Shown in pieces: positions 1 to 7,067 of a stretch of DNA of 20,471 nucleotides. The position numbers and the translations under genes are program-made. The notes below the pieces were generated by a model that saw only the letters and a program-made list of their open reading frames with translations, had not been told where the DNA came from and ran no database searches. This stretch comes from Muribaculaceae bacterium. Lineage in GTDB: Bacteria; Bacteroidota; Bacteroidia; Bacteroidales; Muribaculaceae. The stretch lies in assembly GCA_020026215.1 (NCBI GenBank), contig JAHHQT010000027.1, positions 1 to 20,471 on the forward strand. Reading direction: 5' to 3'. Position 1 is the first letter of the stretch. The number at the start of each line of letters is the position of its first letter.

Positions 1-461
1 TCTTGATGAGCTTTCATTTCGCTATCGCAACCAGCAGCTTGACCTTCTCCGTGTTGTTTAACAGTTTGAGCCTTGATTTGTTCTTCCCAAGTTTGAAGAT
101 ATGCTTCATCCATGCGTTGTTCAACAACAACACCTTTAACACGTACGACACTGTTTACACATTCTTGTTTGAAAGCGCCAAGTTCTTTGCTTGCGTGGCA
201 CATGATAGTTTTAGTGTCGTCGCTACCCATCAAAGAGATTTTGCCGGCACCGTGTGAACAGATGTGTACACAAACACCTTCAACTTCGATAGTATCGTTA
301 ACGTATTCAGGAGCAACTGAAAGGATTGAATCAACATCAAATACTGCAGCTACTTTTGTTTCTTCTGCTGTTTCTACTTTGTTTGAATTGTTATTGCATG
401 ATACTGCAAAAAGAGCAACAGCCAAAACTACTGTTAGGCTGAAAATGTTCAATTTTTTCAT
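1..461 (-). CDS. small Cys/His-containing lipoprotein, 3' end outside window
   Basis: The frame opens with ATG at 461-459 and stays open to the left edge (153 codons visible, no stop). Residues 1-22 form a lipoprotein signal ending in the lipobox FAVSC with the lipidated Cys at 22. It is followed by NNNSNK, which lacks an acidic surface-export signal, so the periplasmic face is more likely. Residues about 42-130 read like the OB-fold-like (tRNA_anti-like) lipoprotein domain common in Bacteroidota; I recognise this only by feel. They contain a C-x-H-x-C-x-H cluster (C64, H66, C68, H70) and C88-H89, which could bind a metal or haem. The tail is Gln/Lys/His-rich. It is the last minus-strand gene after the paralog cluster but has its own promoter without the palindromic operator of its neighbours. 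Specific function unknown. Confidence 0.8.
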   Translation of the reverse strand, partial: MKKLNIFSLTVVLAVALFAVSCNNNSNKVETAEETKVAAVFDVDSILSVAPEYVNDTIEVEGVCVHICSHGAGKISLMGSDDTKTIMCHASKELGAFKQECVNSVVRVKGVVVEQRMDEAYLQTWEEQIKAQTVKQHGEGQAAGCDSEMKAHQ

Positions 462-507
462 TTAAAAATTTGTTTTATTGTTTGACATTAAATTGATTTT
501 CTATAAC

Positions 508-551
508 AAATAGGAGATAGGATGCAAATTTACGCAACCTATCTCCTATTT
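508..551 (-). terminator. hairpin terminator of the first exported paralog
   Basis: Perfect 14-bp inverted repeat, AAATAGGAGATAGG at 508-521 and its complement at 538-551, with a 16-nt loop. It starts 33 bp after the stop of the gene at 585-2456. The tail on the minus strand is weakly U-rich (GTTATAGAAAA). The loop holds the -7 element of the next gene. Confidence 0.65.
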
Positions 552-556
552 GAAAA
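525..556 (-). promoter_or_regulatory. predicted promoter of the small lipoprotein gene
   Basis: Minus-strand TAAATTTG followed by CA (525-532) is a perfect match to the Bacteroidota -7 element TAnnTTTG. A -33-like TTTT (consensus TTTG) lies at 553-556 with a 20-bp spacer. Transcription would start near 520 and leave a 5' UTR of about 60 nt. The promoter lies inside the terminator hairpin of the upstream gene. Confidence 0.55.
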
Positions 557-584
557 TTATTTCTATTAAAAATTATGTAAATCC

Positions 585-2456
585 TTAATAAACTATGACT
601 TTCTTGCCATTAACGATATAGAATCCCTTAGGCATTTCAATTGCAGTTGTACCTATGCCAACTTGTTCTGATTTAAGCAATGCTCCAAAGACACTGTGAA
701 CGTAAACTTGGCAAGGTTCAGCGCTTACAACATTGATGCAGCCTCTTGATGCATAGGCTGTGAATTCTGGAACTTTTTCCATGTTTTCTACTCCCGCATC
801 TTCATATTTGATACCTTCGAATGTGAAGTTGGCAATCAACACTTCCCAGCTCTTATACTCAGGCGCGCTTTGATCTTGTCCTGGATCTATTTTCTCAGAA
901 GCTATACCTTGTACTCCAAATGGTTTGTTGCGACCACGTCCGAATACTGTGATTTTGTTTTGGTAGGCAACGGCGCTTTGAAGTGTACAGTTGCCACCTG
1001 TAAATGTTTGATAGAATTTTCCTGTTGCAAGAGTTTCTTTGTCAATAGAATAAGTCCAACCGCTGTTTGAAAGAGTATATCCTGAAACATAGATGCTGTC
1101 TCCTGCTAAATGTACAGATTCAACTTCGCTGATACCATTGTAAGGGAAGAATTCTCTACCCACAAGAACTGTACCGTCGGCTTTGTTTGCAGTGAACATA
1201 TAACCATGATAGAAGTTCATATCGTTTCTAAGGATTTCTTTGCCATTGTCTTTAAGAACACCTTGGATACCGCCACCAATCATAAGTTTATTGTCACTTA
1301 CTGAGATGAACATTGGTTTGATAGCTTTTTTGCCCCCTTGGTTTTTTGCTACTTCAAGAACTTTTGCATATTCAATCTTAATGTTGTCGTCTGTTGCATT
1401 AACATTGTCTGCAAAGTTTATTTTCATAAAGAATTGGTGTTGGATGTCACTTGTTGGAATTGTTAGAGATTTGTCACCAAAAGTAGTGCTTTGTCCTGCT
1501 TCTCCTTTGAAGTGTCCCATGATGTAAATAGCTTCGTTGTCAAGAACCATCTTTTTCACACCTTCATTAGCTACCAAGCTACCGTCTTTGTGAGTCAATG
1601 TCCATTGGTAGTTACCTTGCGCATCGTATTTTGTAAGGAACATATCACCAGCTGCGTGTTGAACGAAGTCATAATCCCAGTTTGAAGGTATATTATCCGG
1701 AATGAATTCTTTAGGAGCACCTTCAATAGTCATAGGACGTGCGTATTTACCAAGAACATAGAAACTTCCGTCCGGACCTTGTTGAATGTCTTCGAAATCG
1801 AACATGTTTGAACAAGATCTTTCATAACCTTGACCATCAATAATTTTTTTGGTATCTGTAGAAATGTTTCTTCTCCATTGAACTTTACCGTCTTTGTCAA
1901 ATTTTACAACGTAACCTTTATATACCCATCCGTCTTCTTTTTGAAGGTTGGGTTCTTCAATGCTATAAACATAGTTGGGATCCGCTGTAGTATAAATTCT
2001 CAACATGATGTTTTTACCATTGTCATAATCGGTGTTCTCAATTAATCTTTGTTTGAAAGCAACGATACAACCTCCATCAGAAGTTGCTGTCATTGGTGAA
2101 CTTGAGTGGTGAAAATAACCTCTGTCAGAGTGGATAGCCATGATTAGCTTACCATCTTGGCTGATTTTGTACAAGCCAAAGTCCGGGCTACCGTTAGGGC
2201 CATCAGAAAGACCTGAACCTGTAAACTTAGTGTCGGCAAAATTGAATTCATTTTTGTCAGGGAATGTGTTTGCTGCGTGTGTTACAAAAATTTCCCCTTG
2301 AGCGTTAACACTCGAGGCACCAGAGATATCCATCCATTGACCACCTACCATTTCAGCCCAATTAGCTGTGCGGATTTCCTTTGTGTTAGTTTCTACTGCT
2401 TGAACTTGCATACCTAAAGCAATAATAGCAGCACTAATTAGTAAAGTTTTCTTCAT
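585..2456 (-). CDS. exported beta-propeller-like protein with C-terminal sorting-like domain (paralog 1)
   Basis: 623 residues. Residues 1-20 are a Sec signal peptide (MKKTLLISAAIIALGMQVQA, cleavage after QA). The body (about 30-540) is built of repeating motifs of the type G-x-x-x-K-x-D-x-x-G-x-x-x-W (e.g. VVKFDKDGKVQWRR, FLTKYDAQGNYQWTL), alternating with D-x-x-x-Y-x-x-G (FYVLGKYARP, IYIMGHFKG, IYVSGYTLS). This resembles SBBP/delta-60-type beta-propeller blades. The last 60 or so residues, ending GFYIVNGKKVIVY, resemble a type A T9SS sorting domain or the related DUF6383 module, although the usual YPNP-like opening is missing. The protein is therefore probably exported across the outer membrane or displayed on the surface. 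It is a close paralog of the next two genes upstream and has its own operator, promoter and terminator. Ligand or substrate unknown; no catalytic motif recognised. Confidence 0.85.
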   Translation of the reverse strand: MKKTLLISAAIIALGMQVQAVETNTKEIRTANWAEMVGGQWMDISGASSVNAQGEIFVTHAANTFPDKNEFNFADTKFTGSGLSDGPNGSPDFGLYKISQDGKLIMAIHSDRGYFHHSSSPMTATSDGGCIVAFKQRLIENTDYDNGKNIMLRIYTTADPNYVYSIEEPNLQKEDGWVYKGYVVKFDKDGKVQWRRNISTDTKKIIDGQGYERSCSNMFDFEDIQQGPDGSFYVLGKYARPMTIEGAPKEFIPDNIPSNWDYDFVQHAAGDMFLTKYDAQGNYQWTLTHKDGSLVANEGVKKMVLDNEAIYIMGHFKGEAGQSTTFGDKSLTIPTSDIQHQFFMKINFADNVNATDDNIKIEYAKVLEVAKNQGGKKAIKPMFISVSDNKLMIGGGIQGVLKDNGKEILRNDMNFYHGYMFTANKADGTVLVGREFFPYNGISEVESVHLAGDSIYVSGYTLSNSGWTYSIDKETLATGKFYQTFTGGNCTLQSAVAYQNKITVFGRGRNKPFGVQGIASEKIDPGQDQSAPEYKSWEVLIANFTFEGIKYEDAGVENMEKVPEFTAYASRGCINVVSAEPCQVYVHSVFGALLKSEQVGIGTTAIEMPKGFYIVNGKKVIVY

Positions 2457-2527
2457 ATTCCTTCAATTAATAATGATTTTATGTTTTTTAAATTAAAGTT
2501 TCATAAATGGTGTCAGATTCCTATTCA

Positions 2528-2558
2528 CAAAGAAACCTTATTATAAATACTTTATCAA
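2528..2558 (-). promoter_or_regulatory. predicted promoter of paralog 1
   Basis: The -7-like element TTTCTTTG (2528-2535, minus strand) differs from TAnnTTTG only at its second base. A -33 TTG (2556-2558) lies 20 bp upstream and abuts the palindromic operator. The imperfect -7 fits activator dependence. The leader of about 65 nt begins with AATCTGACAnCAT shortly after the start site, a block shared with paralog 2. Confidence 0.6.
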
Positions 2559-2574
2559 TACCTATTTTAGGGTA
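2559..2574. promoter_or_regulatory. NarL-type 7-2-7 palindromic operator, copy 1
   Basis: TACCTAT-TT-TAGGGTA. The left heptamer fits the NarL/NarP consensus TACYYMT fully; the right arm on the other strand (TACCCTA) fits 5 of 7. Its centre (2566.5) is 35 bp from the centre of the -7 element (2531.5). A further half-site-like ATTGGTA (6 of 7 matches to AKRRGTA) lies at 2599-2605. The next stretch up to the terminator at 2646 shows nothing else. Confidence 0.6.
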
Positions 2575-2645
2575 ATGTTAGTAGTGTTATGTATATCTAT
2601 TGGTATTTTAGGTTAAATTGACAGAATTTTTATTTGCTTTTGGAT

Positions 2646-2682
2646 AAAAATAAAGGTCGCAGAATTTGCGACCTTTATTTTT
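2646..2682 (-). terminator. strong hairpin terminator of paralog 2
   Basis: Perfect 16-bp stem, AAAAATAAAGGTCGCA at 2646-2661 with its complement at 2667-2682 and a 5-nt loop. A/T runs flank both sides, so it could act in both directions. It lies 42 bp beyond the stop of the gene at 2724-4595. Confidence 0.85.
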
Positions 2683-2723
2683 TTATTGATTATAATCTGT
2701 TTTATGTGAATTATTCCATTGGT

Positions 2724-4595
2724 TTAGTAAACAATTACCTTCTTACCATTAACAATATAGAATCCTTCAGGCATATTGATTGCTGTATTACCAGCAGAAA
2801 CGGCAACAGCCTTTAGCAAGGAGCCGGAGATGCTGTAAACGGATACTTGGCATGGTTCAGTTGTTGCAATGTTTATGCAACCTTTTGATGCATAAGCTGT
2901 GAATTCTGCAGTTTCAACATTTTCAATTCCAGATACGTCATTTTTGATTCCGTTAAGTGTAAAGTTGCAAACCAATGTTTCCCAGTTCTTGTCTTGACCA
3001 CCGTAGAAGCTTTTTGCAGGGTTGATGTAGTCTGAATCTATACTAGCCACAATGAACGGTTGTTGACGACCGCGGCCAAATATTGTGACTTGGTTTTTGT
3101 AAAGAACTGAAGATTGAAGTGTACAAACTCCACCACCATTGTAGCAGTGATAAACTTTACCTGTTGCTAATGTTTCTTTGTCGATTGCATATATCCAACC
3201 GCTGTTTGAAAGAGTGTAACCTGAAACATATATGCTGTCGCCGACGATATGTGCATTCTCGATTCCGCTAATACCATTGTAAGGGAAGAATTCTCTGCCT
3301 GTTAGAATGCTACCGTCGTTTTTATCAGCTGCAACCAGATAACCGTGATATTGGGTCATGTCGTTCTTACAAACTTCTTTATCACCATCTTTAAGAATAC
3401 CCATTAGACCACCACCAAAGATGACTTTGTTTCCTGAAACTGTGATGAACATCGGTTTGATAGCTTTCTTGTTAGCTTCGTTTGGAGCAAGTTCAACAAC
3501 TTTAGTATATTCAACTTTTACGTTGTTGTCTGTTGCAGCAGCATTTTCAGTCAAGTTTACTTTCATTAGGAATTGGTGTTGAATATCATCAGTCGGGACG
3601 GTGAGTGTTTTACCTCCGAATGTGGTTTTTTCACCTTGTTTACCTTTGAAGTGTCCCATAATGTAAAGATCGTCACCATCAATTGTCATATCTTGAGCAC
3701 CTTCGTTAGCAACTAAACTTCCGTCTTCATGAGTTAGCGTCCATTGGTAGTTGCCTTCAGCATCATAGTTGATCAAGAACATATCACCGGCAGCGTGTTG
3801 AACGAAGTCATAATCCCAGTTTGAAGGGATATTGTTCGGAATGAATTCTTTAGAGGCACCTTCGATGGTCATAGGACGTGCATATTTACCAAGAATATAG
3901 AAGTGTCCGTCAGAACCTTCTACGATATCGCTGAAATCAAACATGTTCGAGCAGGATTTTTTAGAACCTTGGCTGTCTGTAATTCCTTTAGTATCAGTGA
4001 CAAGTTTTCTTTTCCATTGGACCTTACCGTCTTTGTCGAATTTTACGATATAACCCCTGTTGATCCATCCGTCTTCTTTAGGCAAAGTCGGCTCTTCTAT
4101 AGTATAAACATAATTAGGATCAGTTGTTGTGTATAATCTTAGCATGATGTTTTTACCATTATCGTAGTCTGTATTGTCTGTTAATCTTTGTTTGAATGCA
4201 ACAATAAAACCACCATCAGATGTAGAAGTCATAGGAGCGTTGTTGTGGTAGAAATAACCTCTGTCAGAATAGACAGTCATAATAAGTTTACCATCTTGAT
4301 TAATCTTAAACATTGCGAAGTCAGGACTACCATTAACGTCAGTTGATACATTAGATCCTACGAATTTTTGATCTGCATAGTTGAATTCAGCATTGTCTTT
4401 GAATGTGTTGACTGCTTGTGTGAAGAAAATTTCGCCTTGAGCATTGACGCTCCAAGCTCCGGACATATCTATTCCGTTACCGCCAACTATCTCAGCCCAA
4501 TTGGCTGTTAATGTTTCTTTTGTGTAGGTTTCTGCTGCTTGGATGTGCATAATTGATGCGAATAGTACCGCACTAATAAGTAAAGTTTTTTTCAT
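2724..4595 (-). CDS. exported beta-propeller-like protein with C-terminal sorting-like domain (paralog 2)
   Basis: 623 residues from the ATG at 4595. The frame also offers an ATG at 4604, but starting at 4595 gives exactly the length of paralog 1 and aligns the two signal peptides (MKKTLLISAVLFASIMHIQA). Blade-like motifs repeat through the body (IVKFDKDGKVQWKR, FLINYDAEGNYQWTL, LYIMGHFKG, IYVSGYTLS). The C-terminus holds a Cys pair (GCINI...EPCQV), VYSISGSLLKA and the end GFYIVNGKKVIVY, as in its neighbours. By eye most positions are identical to paralog 1, with stretches such as NIPSNWDYDFVQHAAGDMFL fully shared, which points to a recent tandem duplication. It has its own operator-promoter and terminator, so it is a monocistronic unit. 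Likely exported or surface-displayed; binding partner unknown. Confidence 0.85.
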   Translation of the reverse strand: MKKTLLISAVLFASIMHIQAAETYTKETLTANWAEIVGGNGIDMSGAWSVNAQGEIFFTQAVNTFKDNAEFNYADQKFVGSNVSTDVNGSPDFAMFKINQDGKLIMTVYSDRGYFYHNNAPMTSTSDGGFIVAFKQRLTDNTDYDNGKNIMLRLYTTTDPNYVYTIEEPTLPKEDGWINRGYIVKFDKDGKVQWKRKLVTDTKGITDSQGSKKSCSNMFDFSDIVEGSDGHFYILGKYARPMTIEGASKEFIPNNIPSNWDYDFVQHAAGDMFLINYDAEGNYQWTLTHEDGSLVANEGAQDMTIDGDDLYIMGHFKGKQGEKTTFGGKTLTVPTDDIQHQFLMKVNLTENAAATDNNVKVEYTKVVELAPNEANKKAIKPMFITVSGNKVIFGGGLMGILKDGDKEVCKNDMTQYHGYLVAADKNDGSILTGREFFPYNGISGIENAHIVGDSIYVSGYTLSNSGWIYAIDKETLATGKVYHCYNGGGVCTLQSSVLYKNQVTIFGRGRQQPFIVASIDSDYINPAKSFYGGQDKNWETLVCNFTLNGIKNDVSGIENVETAEFTAYASKGCINIATTEPCQVSVYSISGSLLKAVAVSAGNTAINMPEGFYIVNGKKVIVY

Positions 4596-4662
4596 AATTG
4601 TCATTTTAATATATATGTTTTTATTAAAAAAGATGCTATATATGTTGTCAGATTGTAATGCA

Positions 4663-4693
4663 CAAAGAAATTGATAATATGAAATATGGGCAA
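4663..4693 (-). promoter_or_regulatory. predicted promoter of paralog 2
   Basis: Minus-strand TTTCTTTG at 4663-4670 as -7 element and TTG at 4691-4693 as -33, with a 20-bp spacer as in paralog 1. The sequence TTTCTTTGTG and the leader block AATCTGACAnCAT are shared with the paralog 1 promoter, so the control region was duplicated along with the gene. Confidence 0.6.
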
Positions 4694-4709
4694 TACCTAT
4701 TTTGGGGTA
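4694..4709. promoter_or_regulatory. NarL-type 7-2-7 palindromic operator, copy 2
   Basis: TACCTAT-TT-TGGGGTA. The left heptamer fits TACYYMT 7 of 7; the right arm reads TACCCCA on the other strand (6 of 7). The centre (4701.5) is 35 bp from the -7 centre (4666.5). A half-site-like TTAGGTA (6 of 7) lies at 4733-4739, offset 30 bp from the right arm. Confidence 0.6.
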
Positions 4710-4749
4710 ATAATTGCATCCATTTTCATTGTTTAGGTATATAGATATG

Positions 4750-4784
4750 AAAAGTCCGGTTATGAGCTACATAACCGGACTTTT
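4750..4784 (-). terminator. strong hairpin terminator of paralog 3
   Basis: Perfect 15-bp stem, AAAAGTCCGGTTATG at 4750-4764 with its complement at 4770-4784 and a 5-nt loop. It lies 23 bp after the stop of the gene at 4808-6691. Confidence 0.85.
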
Positions 4785-4807
4785 TGTTATTAGGATGTTT
4801 TCTATGA

Positions 4808-6691
4808 TTAGTAAACAATCACTTTCTTACCATTAACAATATAGAATCCTTGTGGCATTTCAACAGCTGTAGAACCAGCTTCAACATCCATTGCTTTAAC
4901 AAGCATTCCAGAGATGCTGTAGATGTTAACTTGGCAAGGTTCAGCAGCGACAATATTGATGTTGCCTTTAGATGCATACACGTTAAGAACGTTAGCTTTT
5001 TCAATGCTTTCTACGCTACCTTGTTCGTTAATGCCTGTAAGAGTCAAGTTTGCAATCAACACTTCCCAAGCTTTAAAATCAGGAGATTTTTTATCAGTTC
5101 CAGGGTTAAGATTTGTATTGTCAATACCTTTAATTTCGAAAGGTTTCAATTGACCTCTACCAACAATTGTGATTTGATTGTCTTTGAATAGACCTTTTTG
5201 AAGAGTACAGAAACCACCTTTGAAAGTAGAATATACTTTGCCTGTTTTAAGGGTTTCTTTGTCTAATGCGCCTACCCATCCGTAGTGACCCATTGAGTAT
5301 CCTGCAATGTAAAGGCTGTCGCCTGCAATGTGAAGACCTTCTACTTCATTAGTAGTATTGTCAACATAACAGATTTCTGTACCGGCAAGAGTTTTACCAT
5401 CAATAGCAGATGCTGTGATAGCATATCCGTGATAAGCTTTAGTGTCATTCTTTAATAGTTCATTTCCGTCATGACCGTATAGAATGCCTTGGATACCACC
5501 ACCAATGATTAGTTTATCGTCTTCAGCAGCAAAACACATGATCTTGTTACCTTTTTTCTTCAATGCATTAGGAGCAAGTTTGATAAGTTGTGCAAAATCA
5601 ACTTTAATATTGCCATCTGTAGCTGTTTCATTAGCCTTGCAGTTCACTTTCAAATAGAAGATGTGTTGCAAGTCACTTGTAGGAATAGTAAGAGTTTTGT
5701 CTCCAAATGTAGTCGTTTGGCCTTCAGTACCAGAAACGTGACCTACTACATATACAGATTCTTTGTCAGCAGCCAATCTTCTACAACCTTCATTCTTAAC
5801 GAAGCTACCGGCTTTGTGAGTCATTGTCCATTTGTAGTTACCGTTAGCGTCAAATTTAGTCAAGTACATATCGCCTGCAGGATATTGAATGAAGTCATAT
5901 TTCCAGTCAGCAGGGATGTTGTCAGGAATAAATTGTTTAGGTGCACCTTGTATGTTTAGAGGACGTGCAAACTTACCAAGAACGTAGAAGCAGCCGTCAG
6001 GACCTACAATTACGTCTTCCATGCTGAACATATCAGAACATTTTTTATTAGAACCATTAACATTCACTGGTGTTGAATCTGCATTGATATCTCTTCTCCA
6101 TTCAACTTTACCGTTCTTGTCAAGTTTTAAAAGGTATCCTTTGAATACCCAACCGTCTTCCTTAGGAATATTTGGTTCTTCAATAGTGTAAACATAGTTT
6201 GGATCAAGAGAATTGTACATTCTGAACATATAGTGGTCTTTGCCATTGTCTTGTGGGAAAATACGATCTCTGTCCAGTCTTTTTACGTGTAATGCCAAAA
6301 GAGCACCACCATCAGGAGTTGCAACCATTGGTGATAGTTTGTCAAAATAACCTCTGTCTGAGTGAAGAATCATTAATGGTTTTCCTGTTTTGTCAAGTTT
6401 GTACATTACAAAGTCAGGGTTACCGTTTCTTTCCAATGAAATGCCAGAACCGTTGAACTTGATATCCATATATGATATCCATTCTTTTTCAGGTTGTGTG
6501 TTTGAACAAAGTGTGACAAAGGTTTCTCCTTGTTCGTTGATAGAAGCTCTCTCGCTGACATCCATACCCAAACTGCCTGTCATAGCAGCCCAATTACCGT
6601 TCAATGCTTCAACTTCTGTAGGAACTTGAGCATTAAGAGAACCTGTTGCAGCAAATAGAATTGCTGTAGCAAATAGTAAAGATTTTTTCAT
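4808..6691 (-). CDS. exported beta-propeller-like protein with C-terminal sorting-like domain (paralog 3)
   Basis: 627 residues with signal peptide MKKSLLFATAILFAATGSLNAQ. It shares the architecture of the two downstream paralogs: an opening blade around NWAAMTGSLGMDVSERASIN, then LLKLDKNGKVEWRR, YLTKFDANGNYKWTM, VYVVGHVSG and LYIAGYSMG, and the C-terminal module VYASKGNINI...EPCQV ending GFYIVNGKKVIVY. By eye it is the most divergent of the three in the body, while the last 13 residues are identical in all three. It has GN where the others have GC at the start of the C-terminal module, so it lacks one of their two Cys there. It is the first gene after the DUF6850 operon and has its own operator-promoter and terminator. 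Molecular role unknown; surface delivery is inferred from the C-terminus. Confidence 0.85.
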   Translation of the reverse strand: MKKSLLFATAILFAATGSLNAQVPTEVEALNGNWAAMTGSLGMDVSERASINEQGETFVTLCSNTQPEKEWISYMDIKFNGSGISLERNGNPDFVMYKLDKTGKPLMILHSDRGYFDKLSPMVATPDGGALLALHVKRLDRDRIFPQDNGKDHYMFRMYNSLDPNYVYTIEEPNIPKEDGWVFKGYLLKLDKNGKVEWRRDINADSTPVNVNGSNKKCSDMFSMEDVIVGPDGCFYVLGKFARPLNIQGAPKQFIPDNIPADWKYDFIQYPAGDMYLTKFDANGNYKWTMTHKAGSFVKNEGCRRLAADKESVYVVGHVSGTEGQTTTFGDKTLTIPTSDLQHIFYLKVNCKANETATDGNIKVDFAQLIKLAPNALKKKGNKIMCFAAEDDKLIIGGGIQGILYGHDGNELLKNDTKAYHGYAITASAIDGKTLAGTEICYVDNTTNEVEGLHIAGDSLYIAGYSMGHYGWVGALDKETLKTGKVYSTFKGGFCTLQKGLFKDNQITIVGRGQLKPFEIKGIDNTNLNPGTDKKSPDFKAWEVLIANLTLTGINEQGSVESIEKANVLNVYASKGNINIVAAEPCQVNIYSISGMLVKAMDVEAGSTAVEMPQGFYIVNGKKVIVY

Positions 6692-6739
6692 AAATTATAT
6701 AGTATTTAGTGATTTTTTTAGAACAACCTTAAATATTTG

Positions 6740-6770
6740 CAAAGGAACAAAGATTAGTATGGGAATCCAA
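6740..6770 (-). promoter_or_regulatory. predicted promoter of paralog 3
   Basis: Minus-strand TTCCTTTGCA, with the 8-bp -7 element at 6740-6747 (second base T instead of A), and TTG at 6768-6770 as -33 with a 20-bp spacer. The predicted leader is about 45 nt. Confidence 0.55.
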
Positions 6771-6786
6771 TACCTATATGTGGGTA
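6771..6786. promoter_or_regulatory. NarL-type 7-2-7 palindromic operator, copy 3
   Basis: TACCTAT-AT-GTGGGTA. The left heptamer fits TACYYMT fully; the right arm gives TACCCAC (6 of 7). Symmetry extends outward to AATACC...GGGTATT. The centre (6778.5) is 35 bp from the -7 centre (6743.5). Confidence 0.65.
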
Positions 6787-6810
6787 TTGATGGATGAAAA
6801 TAGCCTTAAA

Positions 6811-6817
6811 ATAGGTA
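6811..6817. promoter_or_regulatory. additional NarL-type half-site upstream of paralog 3
   Basis: ATAGGTA matches AKRRGTA (the complement of TACYYMT) 7 of 7. It sits in TAAAATAGGTAT (6807-6818), the exact complement of the left part of operator copy 1. It is offset 31 bp from the right arm of operator copy 3, about three helical turns. The opposite arm (TAGCCTTA) is degenerate. Confidence 0.4.
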
Positions 6818-6978
6818 TGCCAGAAAGACACTTTTAAAATATTTTAAGTGAGAATTGAATGTTAAAAACTTGCAATTTAAAGTCTATATAGGTGTGCATG
6901 GTTATAAAATAAGGATAGATAAATTATAAAGATTATGAATTGTAAGAGTTCAATGGATTTTTATTGAGATAGTTATAA

Positions 6979-7021
6979 AAAATGAGCCAAATTGCACATA
7001 AAATACAATTTGGCTCATTTT
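6979..7021 (-). terminator. hairpin terminator of the TonB receptor operon
   Basis: Perfect 16-bp stem, AAAATGAGCCAAATTG at 6979-6994 with its complement at 7006-7021 and an 11-nt loop. A run of six T follows on the minus strand. It lies 46 bp beyond the end of the DUF6850 frame. A smaller 7-bp hairpin (AATTCAG-TGAA-CTGAATT, 7040-7057) sits between. Confidence 0.8.
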
Positions 7022-7067
7022 AGTTGCTTTTTATGTTAAAATTCAGTGAACTGAATTGAGATGTATT

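Noticed and set aside
112..465. Plus-strand open frame of 117 codons over the small lipoprotein gene
   Set aside because: It is antisense to a frame with a clear lipoprotein signal and lacks any recognisable protein feature.
4596..4604. ATG at 4604 as start of paralog 2
   Set aside because: Starting at 4595 gives the same length and signal peptide as paralog 1; the extra MTI is not shared.
585..6691. Tandem repeats as a mobile element or phase-variation cassette
   Set aside because: No transposase, recombinase, terminal inverted repeats or target duplications are seen; ordinary tandem gene duplication explains it.
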